In this document: positions 49,901-63,700 of the stretch, one piece after another
Layout of the letters: every line of letters begins with the position of its first letter
How positions within the stretch are numbered: position 1 is the first letter of the stretch
Source of the DNA: Pelodera strongyloides
Taxonomy: Eukaryota; Nematoda; Chromadorea; Rhabditida; Rhabditidae
Direction: 5' to 3'
DNA: 64,000 bases
Assembly: GCA_036852015.1 (NCBI GenBank)
Contig: JAANDG010000025.1
Span: 186,001-250,000, forward strand
The notes under the pieces: generated by a model
Told to the model about the DNA's origin: nothing
Database searches by the model: none
What the model saw: only the letters and a program-made list of their open reading frames with translations
Position numbers and translations under genes: made by a program

Positions 49901-52900
49901 GGAATAAGATTCTTGGGCCATTCCAGCGCCGCTCCAGAACCGCACTCACGCAGCGATGGTGGAACACGTGACCGCACTGAAAAAATGAGATGGTTGTTTC
50001 TATCCTTAAATGTTTTTTATATCCGTATTTGAACCAGTGTTTATGAAAGCAACGCCCAATGCTACCATACGCTTAGAGGCCATATTCACCACTCAATTCC
50101 CCGTGGGGAATTATTCCCCGTCTTTTTCTCTGTGTGTCTCACATTAGAATACTATTTTCCATCTCCAGGGAATATTTCCCCGAGGAAATCGGAGTGGTGA
50201 ATAGGATCTCTGCATAGACAGTTCACAACAGAAGACACTAGTTCTAATAATTTTACTATATCATCGATAAAAGCAACAACCTTCAGTCGTATACACGGCG
50301 CTGCACCCAGACGATCGGTGAAACAAATAACGCACACATCATCACAATCTTGCGCGTTCCCTGCAACTTCAAAAGCGTATTAATGTGGTTTCCAAGATCC
50401 CAAAAAATCGGTGTGATTCTGTATTCTGTCAATACTACAGTATTTCTGCACGAAACTTGCACGGGGACCACCAATTTTTCTCGCAGTTTGCAGCTAGAAG
50501 GAGACCTATAGCGCAGGGTACACTTTGAAAGAAAAATTACATCGAAAACACGATGTTTTCATTCTTATTACAAATTTTGTTTGTATGTGGAATTCCTCAC
50601 TTTTCTTTTAGTATTCATTTTGACTCTTACTAAACTCCTTATTTATCAAAACTACTCTGGTGCCTCAGCGCGCCGCGCGGAAATATACGTAGCCGCGTCC
50701 GCGGAAAAAGATTGCAAATTTGCACTGAAAAATGGAGACACAGAGAAACCTCATGTCTGAGTCTCCGCCTTTCCCATGTTAATAATCCATCACTTTTCCG
50801 CGGACGCGGTTACGCATCTTTTCCGCGGACGCGTTTACGCATTTGCGCGCTGCCCGCCTGAGAACTTAGTACTAAATAAAGTACCTTCTCCAGGACATTG
50901 CATACACGATAAGCACTCCTTTTCATCTCGAATACCACCGCATTTGTGACCGCAATCCAGTGTTTTCGTACATGCAATTGCGTTCAATTCTGCACACTCG
51001 GAATGCCCGCAAATACCGTCCAATTGCTGCAAAAGATAGAATTTATAAGAAAATACGCCTTATGAACATATTATTTTTGTAAGATCTACTATTTTATGTA
51101 AGCATGTAAGCACTGTTTTATTATATAAAAGAGAAAGATTTGTCGGTCACAGTGTTTGGAACGAAGCCCTTTCATAATGAAAATGGAGAGGAAGACGTCT
51201 CTATTATAATATATTGAAACGTATTTTGAAGATCTGCATTCCCAAATAATGAAACGTATATCGAACAACTACAGTACAATACATTGCAACGTATCTTATT
51301 ATATAAAATTGGGAGCTTTGTTTGTGCGTTTGTTTGAGTGTACGTTTGGATGATGTGCGTTACGCTCAGGTTGTAGGATTGGTTGAGTAGTTCACGTTCC
51401 CGTGCACAGAGCCATCTCACTTCCCGAGCGCCCCTCTCACAAACGTCGAAAAAAGGCACTCATTTTAGGAAACAAAGAACACTCACAACTCAAAGAACTA
51501 CCAAATCACAATCCTTGACAACTTTTTATGAAATACTTTTTTGTAATCACTTCGTAGTCTAATTTTTCATTTACTCAAATGTTTGCTTCTAACTTATATA
51601 GCCAAGCGAAACATTGCGACGTATCATCCAGGCACTTATTAATTTTTTTTGAAATTTTTTCGATATTGTAGAGTCCAGCAAGTTGCAGACAATTTAGGAG
51701 GAATATAGTCAACAGAAACTAAGTTCCCGTGTTCAATATTGGTATGGGTTTCAAAAGGAAAAATGAGAGACTGGAGACTCTTTATATAGACATGTTTCTT
51801 AATAACTTATATAGCCCAGCGAAACATTGCGGCGTATCAGCCACGCGATATTAAGCTGCTTTTAGGATTTGGAATTTTTCGATATTATAGAGTCCAGCAA
51901 GTTGCAGACAATTTAGGAGTAATATAGTCAACAGAAAGTAAGTTCTAACCCGTGTTTAATATTGGTATGGGTTTCAAAAGGAAAAATGAGAGACTGGAGT
52001 CTCTTTGCAGACAATGTTTCTTCCTAACTTATATAGCCCAGCGAAACATTGCGGCGTATCAGCCACGCGATATTAAGCTGCTTTTAGTAGGCTTCGGCAA
52101 TTTTTTCGGTCCTAGAGTAGAACAAGTTGCAGACAATTTAAGAGGAATACAGTCAACAGAAACTAAGATCTATCCCCGTGTTTGATATCGGTGTAGGTTT
52201 CAAAAGGAAAAATAACAAACATGAAAACCATTTCCTTTATGTAAATGTTTGCTTCTAACTTATATATCCCAGCGAAACATTGCGGCGTATCAGCCACGCC
52301 CTTATTCCGCTGCTTTTCGGTTTTGGAAATTTTTTGGACGCTATATTAGTCACACGATTTACAGGCAATTTAGGAGGAATATAGTCAACGTCCTAAAATG
52401 GGCGAACCAAAACTAAGTTCTATCCCCAGGAAACTATTCTTGCGAGAAATAGTTGCTTCTACTTATAAATATAGCCCAGTGAAACATAGCGACCATCAGC
52501 GAATATTGGAAAGACGCCTCAGGCGGCGGTAGCCGACTGGTTTTGAATATATCAACATCAACCCTCTTATTATATTCAGAAACGTATATTGAAGATCTCC
52601 ACTCCCATGTTTTGAAACGTATGTTGAAGAACTCTATGAGGTTTCGTTTGCATAAACCTTGGAAGATACGTTTTGGGAGTTTCATATAGGGAGACCCGAA
52701 ACATCGTTTCATTACTCTATTCAAACAATGAAAAAGGAGCAATAAAAGAGAAATCTTGTATTTTGTTCATCTACTTATGTTCTTATGCACAATACTTTAC
52801 CTGGTATCCTAGTTTGACTTTTTATTTGGTGTTCCTTTTCACATCGGGTGCTTTCTCGAATACTATAATCAAAATATAAAGTAAAATTGCTACAGTACCT

Positions 52901-55900
52901 GCTTATCGCCAACCAGCTGATTGCCGCAGAAGCGACATCGCGTTATCGCGAGCGGCATCGCCGAGTGTCGCTGACTGAGCGACGATTGTGAGGGGAAAAG
53001 AGGGTCCGGAGACAACTCCACCAAGCCATTCAATGTTGAGGCGTGGAAGAGAACCTGAAAGCAATTAGATGATAATTAAAGGGTACTGTACCTATTATCA
53101 GGGCCATTACGTAAAGGCGTATGACACGTGTTCTGCAACTGGGTTTCTTGGAATTCGCCTATTTAATCCGCTTTTTGGAAAAACATATGGTTATCAACAA
53201 AAATCGTATTATATAAAGAGTAACTGTAGTATGTAGTGTGAGTTAGGACTCACGTTACGGAAGTTCAATTCGAATAAATTGTTCCGCTTTGGATATAAAA
53301 GAGTGCCGCAGCTCAAATAAGAACATTCTCATGTAAAATAACGATGTATTTCTTGTTTTGTAAAGATTTTCATCAACGTTACAGTCGTTTCAGAAGTATG
53401 GAAAGATGTCTCAGGCGGCGTCGCCGGCTGGTCACTAATAAACTCCACAACTCACAAGCATATTTGGCAATCTCAGTCTACTGCAACCCTCATGTATTTC
53501 CACTTGCGGGGCGTTCAATGCATTTCCGAGCATGATTACCTAAAAAAAGGAAAATTGTGGTTTACAGTATTTTGGAACTACACGAGAATATTTTTTTTTA
53601 ATTTTTCATATTATATATGCAAGTTTAGTGCACAAATACGGTAGTATTGAAAGAATCACACCGAGTTTTTGGGATACTTGGAAACCCCATTAGAAAGATG
53701 ACATTTTTCTTTCGAAAGTATTTTGGGTATTGCAAAATATATATTTTACCACATTGATGACAAATTCCTGCATAAAAGTCTCACTTCATGACTTCGGTTC
53801 TTTTTATTGAGATGTAAAATCGTGAAACAATCACGGCACAGAGCACACTTGCAAACTTCGCACATCATCTGAAACAAATATGTTTCATGAAAGCGAATAA
53901 AGAATGAAAAAATGCGACCCTTCTTGATGCTAAGGGCGCATTCGAGTTGGGCAAAATGCATAAATTTCGCGAAATATTCTGTTCGAGTTGATAGGGTGAG
54001 AGATTGTTGACAAATAAGAGGGCCCAGGAAAAAAAAAACACTTTCAAGACCCTGCGTGTCTCATATAAGCGGGCTATTTCACAGCGCGCTAACACTGGCC
54101 AACAGTGAACTCGAACTGATTATTTCGTTTTTTGCCCAACTCGAATACGCCCTAATCTGCTGAAGATGTCGAGCAATTTGTATCGTCTACTCAGGACCTC
54201 TGCGGAACTAAACACAAGCATGGAAAGGCTTCAAGGAAGGGGCACTGTCTTCACTAACAATATTTGGTATTTACTTTTTCGGGAAATATTAATGTTTCAC
54301 GCAGCTGTCTTACGAAAAGCCTATTGCAAACCCATTGATGTGCAGGTAATTTAATGTCTTATTACAAACGTTACAATTTGGAAAGATATATATCAGCTAT
54401 AAACGGCAAGATAAAATTTACTTACCTGAGCAACAGTCCGTCCATCGTCATGGTTTTCACATAACGGTTCGGGTTCATCTTGTCGAGCGGCCTAAACTAA
54501 TCAATTATTATTACGAACGAGAATTACTTCACATTTTCCCTTCATGATGCTGTACTTTCACTTTATAGGCACTACACTACGGAATCATAGCGATACAAAT
54601 TGTTGGCACAATGTATACGGAAAATGAAAGAGAGAGAGAGAGAGAGAGAGAGTAAGCAAACTTTCACAGTCCTTCTTTCAACGTTTCAACAACACACTTT
54701 ATTTGCTTATTATATAAAAGAGTAACTGTATAGTGCGCGCTAGCAACCTGTGCGTTAGGGAAGTTCTTGAAAAAACTGTTAAGCACTATAAAAAGGGTAG
54801 CGAGGCTATCGAAGCTCATTATGCCAAAGAACAAGTTTGTGGTTGACTTATTTCACAAGAATTTCATCTACGTTTCAGAGTTTCACAAGGAAAAGCCGCC
54901 TTCAGGCGGCGCCGCAGCCGTCTGGTAAATAAGATATTTGAGAGATAAATAATATTTGAATACCTGCATGCTACTCCATCCATCAGCGAGTTCAAGCCAT
55001 TGCTTGTCGGTTATGATACTCAAAGCGGAGACTGATAACCAGAACCTCCTCGTCGAGAGATGATTGCTCAACGGAGTCATGGATATTGTGGAACGAAGTG
55101 CTGAATAGTAATTTCTATATTTGCGGGCAGTATTAATCAAGACGAATGTAGAGGTTTAGACAATTGAACATTGCACTACAGTAAGCAAACATTCATTTGT
55201 CCATAGAACTTCCCTTATGCTTGAGCAAAATGCCACGAATTTCAAAATGCCACGATTTACTTCGGATTCTTTGATTGTCTTTGTGCGCAATAAATTATTA
55301 TTATTATTATAAGCGCTCCAAATAAAGATTTCTTACCTTGTTTTACTAAAAAAAAGCGTTCATTGAACACTGTTTACGATATATTTTATGCAGTGTATTG
55401 GCAACGACAAATTTACAATAAATAAAAATATAATTATCGTAGAAGGAAAATCAAAATCATGAAATTCGAATCGAACCTGCTGAACTTGTCACGCTTCCAA
55501 AGTCTCCGCCCCCGACTTTCAGGATTCCGAGGAGTACTGTAGCCAGTTCGCGTCGGAAAGCGAACCCCCATTCCGGAGAAAATTGGGACGAACTAAACAG
55601 AAGCTCTGCTAAGTTGCGTTTCACCGTAACGGAGGGGAGGGTAAAAAGTCATTATTGTAACTTTATCAGTAAGAATGCCATGAACGTTCTTCTTCGGCAA
55701 AGCTTCAACATATTCATTTTTAAGATCCCGGCAGATTAATTATAATAACTAACCACGCATCTGTTAAGAATATCATAATCAGTTTTCCCATCTCCACAGA
55801 CATCGCTTTGTCAATACGCCAATAGGAAGGCGCGTCGGAGACGTAGGTCTAGATAGAAAATTAATATATGTTTAAAAAAACATGTGAACTGATTCGATTT

Positions 55901-57696
55901 TCTTCCTAGATTTACACAGATTATCTAAGCGCTTACATAGTATATTGACAGATGTTGGTAATGATTGTTATGCTTGGCATAACGGTGATGTGGTCAAAAA
56001 TTAAAATACTCACCGTAATGTTCGCTGTTGTTACCGTATGCGAAGCTTTGTCGCGGACTTGCAGAGAGATAACCTGAATACTTGTGAATCATTAGTCCTA
56101 CTACTCTGCTGTCACGCAGTGGTTTGTGGTTTAAATTCAGCTTTGTACTTTGCAGTATGTGCGTTGTAGTCTGTACTTTGTAGTTTGCACAACAAGTAAT
56201 TAAAAACGGTCATATCGATTACCTTTGCCACGCAGACCAACAAGTTTCCAATAAATCGCGAACAATCGATTTGTGAAGGCGAAAACACAGGGAGAAGACG
56301 TTCGATAGTTTCAAGAACTTGACATTGAACGACCTAAACAAAATTGAGAATATTACTTATTGGAAATCTTTTCAAGGTTATCAGTACGTTAAGAATATTG
56401 TGATAAAAATTATGCCAACCATGCATGCCAGCGCAAATATGGTATGTATTTGTAAATAGAGCGCTTCCTCGCTAACATCAATGCAATTTGTTAGTGGGTC
56501 AAATAGCTCACACATCTGACTACCTACCCAACCGAATGCCAAAAGTGTGTTTTATTGGTGATCTATATTGTTAAAAATATAAATTATAGAAATTACCTGC
56601 GGTGCGAAGAGCAGCAATTCCGACAGCGTAATTAGCAGATAATTCCTTGCCGCGAATACTTCAGTGCCTCGCCTTGATGCACAAATTCGTGTGAGAATAT
56701 GCATTAGACCACACGCGTACGAGTAATTCCGCTTTGATCTATCGCGGAGTGTAATCACCTCCCTGAAATGTTCAAACTGTATGGTAAATTCAGGGTGGAA
56801 ACTGGAAAAGGGCCCTCTGATGTAATCCAAACTATGGAAAAATAACATCGTATTAGCTCGACAAAAGCGGCTTTCAAGCTTGAGCTTATCTTCTGGCTGT
56901 CCGACTGCATAATGGTATAATGAAGTTTAAATGCAAATGTATAAGATTTATGGTACCGTAACTTTTCGAACAAAGTACTGTCAAAAGTCGAACTCTCACC
57001 TGTCCAAGGCGTTCGCAATTTGTGTACAAACATAAGTCTGCAGTGGTTGAAGTTGCACTCGACTGAACAGAAGTTCAATAACGCGTTGCCGCAACGTTCC
57101 GTGTTGTTCTTCGGCAAGTTCGTCGGAGAATGCCTAGAAGCAATTTTTTTTGAAAAATTAGACTACGATATCATACGACCAACGCGGGCAGAAGTGGTTG
57201 AGCTACCTCGCTTTTAGGTAATAAATTCATAACAATTCGCGGTTGCCCCGCGCACATGAAACTGGCAAAAATGTGAGACAAAAGAATGACGGAATCTATG
57301 GAGAGGCCGCAATGTCCATAGGATAGGTGCGCCATTGTAATCCACGCTCACAACGCACCATGCTGGGTCCGCCGCCACGCACACGTGGACTCGTGGTTTC
57401 GCTGGTCATTAGAGAACGCTTACCTGGGCTGAAATTGCCTGGAATAGGGCAAACGCGTCGGTTTGTGTGGCTGAAAATAGAAGTTGGTGGGACGGTGACG
57501 GGCGGATCAACTCCTTCCTAGGAGATGAAGGGGTGCCAGAGAAGAAGCCATAGACGCAGAGCTGGAGTGCAAAATAAATAAAATAAATAAATAAATGTCA
57601 CCGTCTAAGTTTAAAGAAATACAACACTAAAGATTCAAACTGAATTACGGTACCTCGAGAACGAGGGGAGAGACAGAGAGAGAGGGAGAGAGAGGA

Positions 57697-57744
<48 letters not shown>

Positions 57745-60700
57745 AGAAGAGAGAGAGAAGAGAGAAAAGAGAGAGAAAGAGAGAGAGAGAGAAAGAGAGA
57801 GAAAGAGACAGAGAGAGAGAGAGAGAGAGAGGGAGGGAGTTACCTGTCTAACTCTCTGTGACGGAAAAGGACCCTTCAGTATCGCTTGGATCTGCACCAC
57901 ACTTGCAACACAGCATTTGATCCAGCCAACGAATTGCTGAAATTCAATGTTTAATTGATTTCGAAAAGATTCTCGATTACTATTTTCTCGACACATTATT
58001 CGTGCACATGCATGCATTATTCATAAATTATTAAATTGATTGATAACAAAATGGATTCATTGTATTCAGAAACTAACATCAACAAGCGCAAAAAAAAACT
58101 AAGAATAAGAAAAAAAACTAAGAATTTCAGTTTAGTTTTATTCCAAATTATACACGTTATGCTTAGTACATCTTTAGTATACTCACCGGATCAACACTTT
58201 GTTGGTGCAGATTCTTTCGAGAACCATCCGCCATTGTAGCACGTAAGCTAACGTGAGAAGTTCTAAACACAATTGCATCAGATGGCCTTGCGTTAAAGGG
58301 TCAGGCCCATTTCAAAAGACCCCTATTTTTGATGATTCCATCTGATTCTCCATGTCAAATATAGTAGGATGCAATATTTTTCTAATTTTCAAGCGCAAAA
58401 TTCACGCAGTATTCAGCAAGTTACCCCTGCCAGTCATACCCAACTATTTACCGCATTTGTCACGCCCCTTCGCGCTAATTGGGCAATATGCTCTATTGGG
58501 CGTGGCAATTGCGATATCGGCGAATCAGCGCGAATGGGCGTGCCAACTGCGATGGATAGCTGTGTATGACTGCTCACGGTAAATTGCTGAATAGTGTTTG
58601 AATTTTGCGCTTGAAAATTAGAAAATTATTGCATCCTACTATATTTGACATGGAGAATCAGATGGAATTATCAAAAATAGGGGTCATTTGAAATGGGCCT
58701 GACCCTTTAAGGAAATAATTAATGAGAGTTTCGCTGCTGGAGCCTGCTTCTCGCTCTATTACATACGAAGGCTTATTTGTTCAAGAAACAAGTGAGTAAA
58801 ATAAAATAATTCTAATTAGCGCAGAACACAACCAGATACAGAAGTCAGAGATAGCGTGAGGGGCGAAATCTCAGCCCCTCACTATTTGTTAAACGGAGAA
58901 ACCACAAAGCCACTATCACACCCTTTAAATTTCTCACCTGAACTGCTCATCGCGCACATTGTCCACATAAAGACACAGTAGAACCGGACTAATGCTATCC
59001 GCGTCACAAAATACGGTAAGTATTCGGGATCGTGATTTGTCCTAAATGATTTTGTTACTGTAACTGTAGAATATGATATCGTTGCCCAACTATGACCGAG
59101 TTTTCCTGACAAGAATATAAAAAACTACAGTATATTGGCCAAGTATAGAAAAAACTACCGTATATTGGCCAAGTATAGAAAAAACTACCGTATACCGTAA
59201 CTACACCACTATGGATTTTTTGAATACATATGCGATGGGTTTTGGTTTTTGTTAGCAACCATGACACACTCAACAAACCATAGTCTAAAAAGTTAAAGAA
59301 AGGGTACTACCTCATCTCCGCTCTCCCAAAATGTTTCCCCGCTTCCGTCGGTTAGGCAAACGACCATCGCCTGGCGACTGCTGGCCTCGATTCTTACGTG
59401 ACCACTCACGTCCTCCATTTGCTTTACGTCGACGGCGTCCTCGTCGAGAGAGGCTCTGAAGAAAGTTAAATTAGTATACAAATATATAATTTGCCGGTGC
59501 TATTGTCACTATATGCACAAAAGGGGGAATAAATTTCCACCGTCAATTTGTATCTAATATACGCCTTATTTGTTGTATGAATAACAACTAAGTTGACAAT
59601 GATTTCACTGTAGCAGATACACGGTACACCGCATAAATTTCCAGTTATCCAAAGAAATGCGTCTATTGGCAAATTTTTGAACCGCTTTCGTAACTCATCA
59701 AGCGGTTTATTTGGTGCACACGATACGAATGCTTCCAACGTTTTTCACGTTAAACATCTAAGTGAAAATCAATACCTCTCGACTTCTGTGTTTCTCTGCA
59801 CACTATCACTCTCGTCCATCCAATATTGATCGCCACTCGGGTCGGATAGGACTCCGCCCACCGAGGCCAGAATATTACAAGTGAGAATGAGGAGGTCCTG
59901 GAAAATGGTTTTATATAAGTTTTTTGTTATATGAGAAACTGCATTATATTCATTGTGCACAATTATTTATTGAGTGATTATTGATACACCGATGTGGTGC
60001 ATCACTGGCTGGGACACTGGGAAATCTTTCCTTGTTCTCCTGGGGCCATATTCACCACTACGATTCCCTCGGGAAAACATTCCCTGGGAGAGAAAATAGC
60101 ATTCTAATACGAGGCACGTAGAGAAAAAGACGGGGAATTCCCCATGGGGAATTGCGTGGTGAATATTGCTTCTGGTTAGTCTGGAAGGAACTCAATCGCA
60201 ACTTTGTAGTGGAATTACATGTTGAGTTGCCTTTTTGATTTTTGTTCGAATATTGCATTCATCAAAAGAAAAAACTCCAGTGATTATTTCAATGAACCTG
60301 TTCATGTGCAGTAAGTTGTATTGTCCAAGCCTTGAAGCAAAGACTTCGAAGGCCTGGATCGACACCAGAAGATTGAAGTATCACAGCCACTGTGTAGAGG
60401 AATGCGTGCAGTTGCTGGACCATTTTCCCTGCGATTGGACCTGAGCAGAGGAATAATGTTTACAGTTTACAATTGTCTCATTTTTATGTAAGATGGTAGC
60501 GGTAGACTCTCAAAAGGTAACATGTTTATAGAATTATGCATGAGGTTTTCTGTTCCAAATGAGGCACAGTACCTATGACTAGAAGCATGCACAATAGTAC
60601 ACGAAACCTTCACAACCTGGTTAATTAACATATAGTAATAAATTATAAAAATAATTAAAAAAATAATAAATTTTGAGCTAACCTGCCAAGAAGCATAACC

Positions 60701-63700
60701 TCCATGGATGCGGTAAAAGTCTCACTGGGGTTTTAGTTGATGGATCGACAAGAGATGAATATGACGAGAGAGCGGTGAGATATTGGAGGACAACATCAGA
60801 CACACTGAAACACGGCTTGACATAAGTATGCGATTATCCAGACATAGAGAGTGACACGGAGAGGAAGAGAGAGAGAGAGATGACAAAATATGAAAGTACA
60901 GTACACCAAAGTACGTCTGCATGTCTGTCAATTGTGTGAGAGAGAGAGTTAGAGCGCGAAGATACAACATAAATAACTTACAGTACACTAAACTAAAACT
61001 GAGGAATCTGAATATGAGGAATTTCTGCCGAGGAAGGAACCATATATCTCATAATAAATCTTCACCTCGTCTCGGAAGACACCAGCCGTAACAACCAATT
61101 CCAGACGCGGAACGCGTGCGAGAAGCCAACCGCGCGTTTCACCGCCAGAACGGAAGCCTCTCGAACACTGAAACAACAAATTAACCTTTTCACATTTTTT
61201 TTAGCACACCGGGTATTTCTTACCCTTCATTATTCATCATTTTTACTTTTTGTGATGCTCTGTATTTGTATGACATTGTCAAATTTGTGTTGTTGGCGTT
61301 GGCGGGTTGACAGGCAAGAGTGGTAAAAGTTCCAGGGATGTGGCAGAAGTGGTAGAACTATAATCAATGACCGAACCGTTTCAAATCATGATGTTCGATG
61401 ACGAAGGCCATGACTGGTCGACGCAGCATTGCCGAAGGTCCAGGAGAACAACTTGACGAAGTTGATACGAGGGACTTCAGGGCAGCAGAGGGAGACTGAA
61501 GAACCTGAAATAGTACGGTCATACACAACGCTATAAATAGAACATAAGACTGGGAAAAAAGCAAGCTGTGTGAAAACGGCGTGCAAGCTACAGCCGTCAA
61601 CGTGGCGGCGTCAAGAAACACTAGTAGAGGCTAGCAACGCCGTGAAAACGGCGTGGTTCTCTGTTCCACCGTAAAGCATACTGACCGAAGTAAGGGTTCC
61701 GCGAACAAAAAAGTAGCAAAAATGTTACCTCAGCATTCAATTGATTTCGATCCTCCAACATACTGTCTGCTCGAGTAGAGGAGCTGGCCTGAAATAGGAA
61801 AATGATGAAAGTACAGTACACCAAATCAAACCTTTCTCAATGTTGGTATTATTAATAAAATATAAAATCATAAAGACCAACCTTAGGTCCCGGGTCAGAA
61901 GAGTGGGGCAGTGGCCCCATAAATGGTGTGTCCGAATCACGTCGCATCTGATGCGAAGTTGTTGTCAACTGGAAATCAACTCATAATTCTAAGTTTCAAT
62001 CACCGACAGTAAACAATTTTCTGGAATCACCTCTAGGAGTCCCACGACAGATAGAGGCAATGAGGACTTTGGCTAAACAGAGCAGAAACACCCTTCGGCT
62101 AGGAATATTGGGCTGGGTGGTCTAGTAGGAGCACACCAGACTTTCAATCCCGAGGTTGGGGGTTCGATCCCACCTAGGTGTTGCGTTTCACTTCCTGGGT
62201 GCAAAATCGTGACGTGGGCCGTATCAACCCCGTGCGCACCCAGCTTAGGGTCTAGTCATGTTAAAGCGAAGCCGAGTACACCAGCATTCTTATGCAACTT
62301 ATGCAAATGAGCATAAATTAGAATAAAAAAATCGAGTGAAATTGGAGCAATTTTTCATAAATACGTAAGAATTCAGTGGTCCACAATGCGGTTCACACAC
62401 CGGCTTCTATTTCGCTTGAACCCGTTAACTGTAATAATAAACAGTGCTCGTATCTGATTATCACCTTGTCCTTCCCATGAATACTTATCATTTGCGTTGA
62501 ACGTTGGGTTGAAGAAGTAGTGGGAGCATTTCCCGGGAACAAATTGATTGTCCACCCAGAAGTGTTCGTGGACGAGCTCTAGAAACATTGGAATAAATAA
62601 CTCAATTTAGAAATCTAGCGACTTGTTTGTTTAATTCAGTTTTTTATCAGCTATATGTAGGTTTACAGTTTATTAGTTATTTTTATCAGCTATATGCTAT
62701 TTTTTATAGTTTATCGGCTATTCTTGTCAGCTATATGCTATTCTTATATATAAGCTGTTTTTATATTTTTTGGCTGAGTTTTTATGAATTGAATTATGCT
62801 AAATATTTTGATGTGACTATTCTTAGGGGTAATTGCCCATACTCTAATTATCAGGGAAATCAATTAGACACCGAGATGCAGCACCGAAGCACGGCGTTAT
62901 TTAGTAAATGTGAATCGAAAATAACCTTGCTCGCGTCTGCGCCTTCTAGAGACGAGTTCAATTCGAGCAAAAACATTGCATTTTGCTTGAGAACTGTTTC
63001 GGGACGAGTGTCGAAAGCAGCGGAGGAAATGCGGAACTCACGCCATCTAAAAATATAAAGTATTGATGTTTGCAGTAGGTTACCTCTATTGTATATGAAA
63101 ATAGGCAGGGACTATCAAAGCGAAATACCGGCCGGTTTTTGAAACACATAGTGAAATGAACATAAGTTTACAAAAAAAAATTGAGGTAAATTCGAGTAAG
63201 TTAGCATAATCAAAAACCGGTCGGTATTTAGCTTTAAAGGGTCAGGCCCATTTCAAATGACCCCTATTTTTGATGATTCCATCTGACTCTTTATGTCAAA
63301 TATAGTAGGATACGATATTTTTCTAATTTTCAAGCGCAAAATTCGCGCAGTAGCAATTTACCATTGCCAGTCATACCCAACTATTCATCGCAGTTGTCAC
63401 GCCCTTTCGCTCTCATTGGGCAGTATTCTAAATTGGGCGTGGCAATTGCGATATTGGCCAATCAGCGCGAATGGGCGTGCCAACTGCGATAAATAGTTGG
63501 GTATGAGTGCCCCCGGTAAATTGATGAATAGTGTGTGAATTTTGCGCTTGAAAATTAGAAAAATATTGCATCCTACTATATTTGACATGGAGAACCAGAT
63601 GGAATCATCAAAAATAGGGGTCATTTGAAATGGGCCTGACCCTTTAATGACTGAGGAAATAGAGGAACTGATCACACCACTACTCATGGTAAGGTCTACT

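Larger units (their letters stand above)
46995..50360 (-). other. rpm-1: RING and tandem-cysteine catalytic module of rpm-1
   Basis: Eight exons form the catalytic end. The RING is split between 50281-50360 ([20 protein letters not shown]) and 49869-49976 ([20 protein letters not shown], then NCPLCN). 49593-49723 encodes the following helix ([20 protein letters not shown]). The tandem-Cys part follows: 49095-49200 ([16 protein letters not shown]), 48625-48696 ([16 protein letters not shown]), 48334-48407 ([20 protein letters not shown]), 47871-48005 ([16 protein letters not shown], then [16 protein letters not shown]) and 46995-47067. For the human homologue this region passes ubiquitin through a cysteine relay to Thr/Ser; the Cys-rich pattern is intact here, so activity is likely. 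Confidence 0.93.

Noticed and set aside
53785..53868. Longer reading of this rpm-1 exon down to 53746 (adds [12 protein letters not shown])
   Set aside because: That donor breaks phase with the next exon, whereas GTGAGA after NKKNRSHE keeps it.
57598..58017. 139-codon Ser/Leu-rich frame on minus
   Set aside because: Mostly the GA/CT microsatellite; only the part at 57844-57939 matches rpm-1 in frame.
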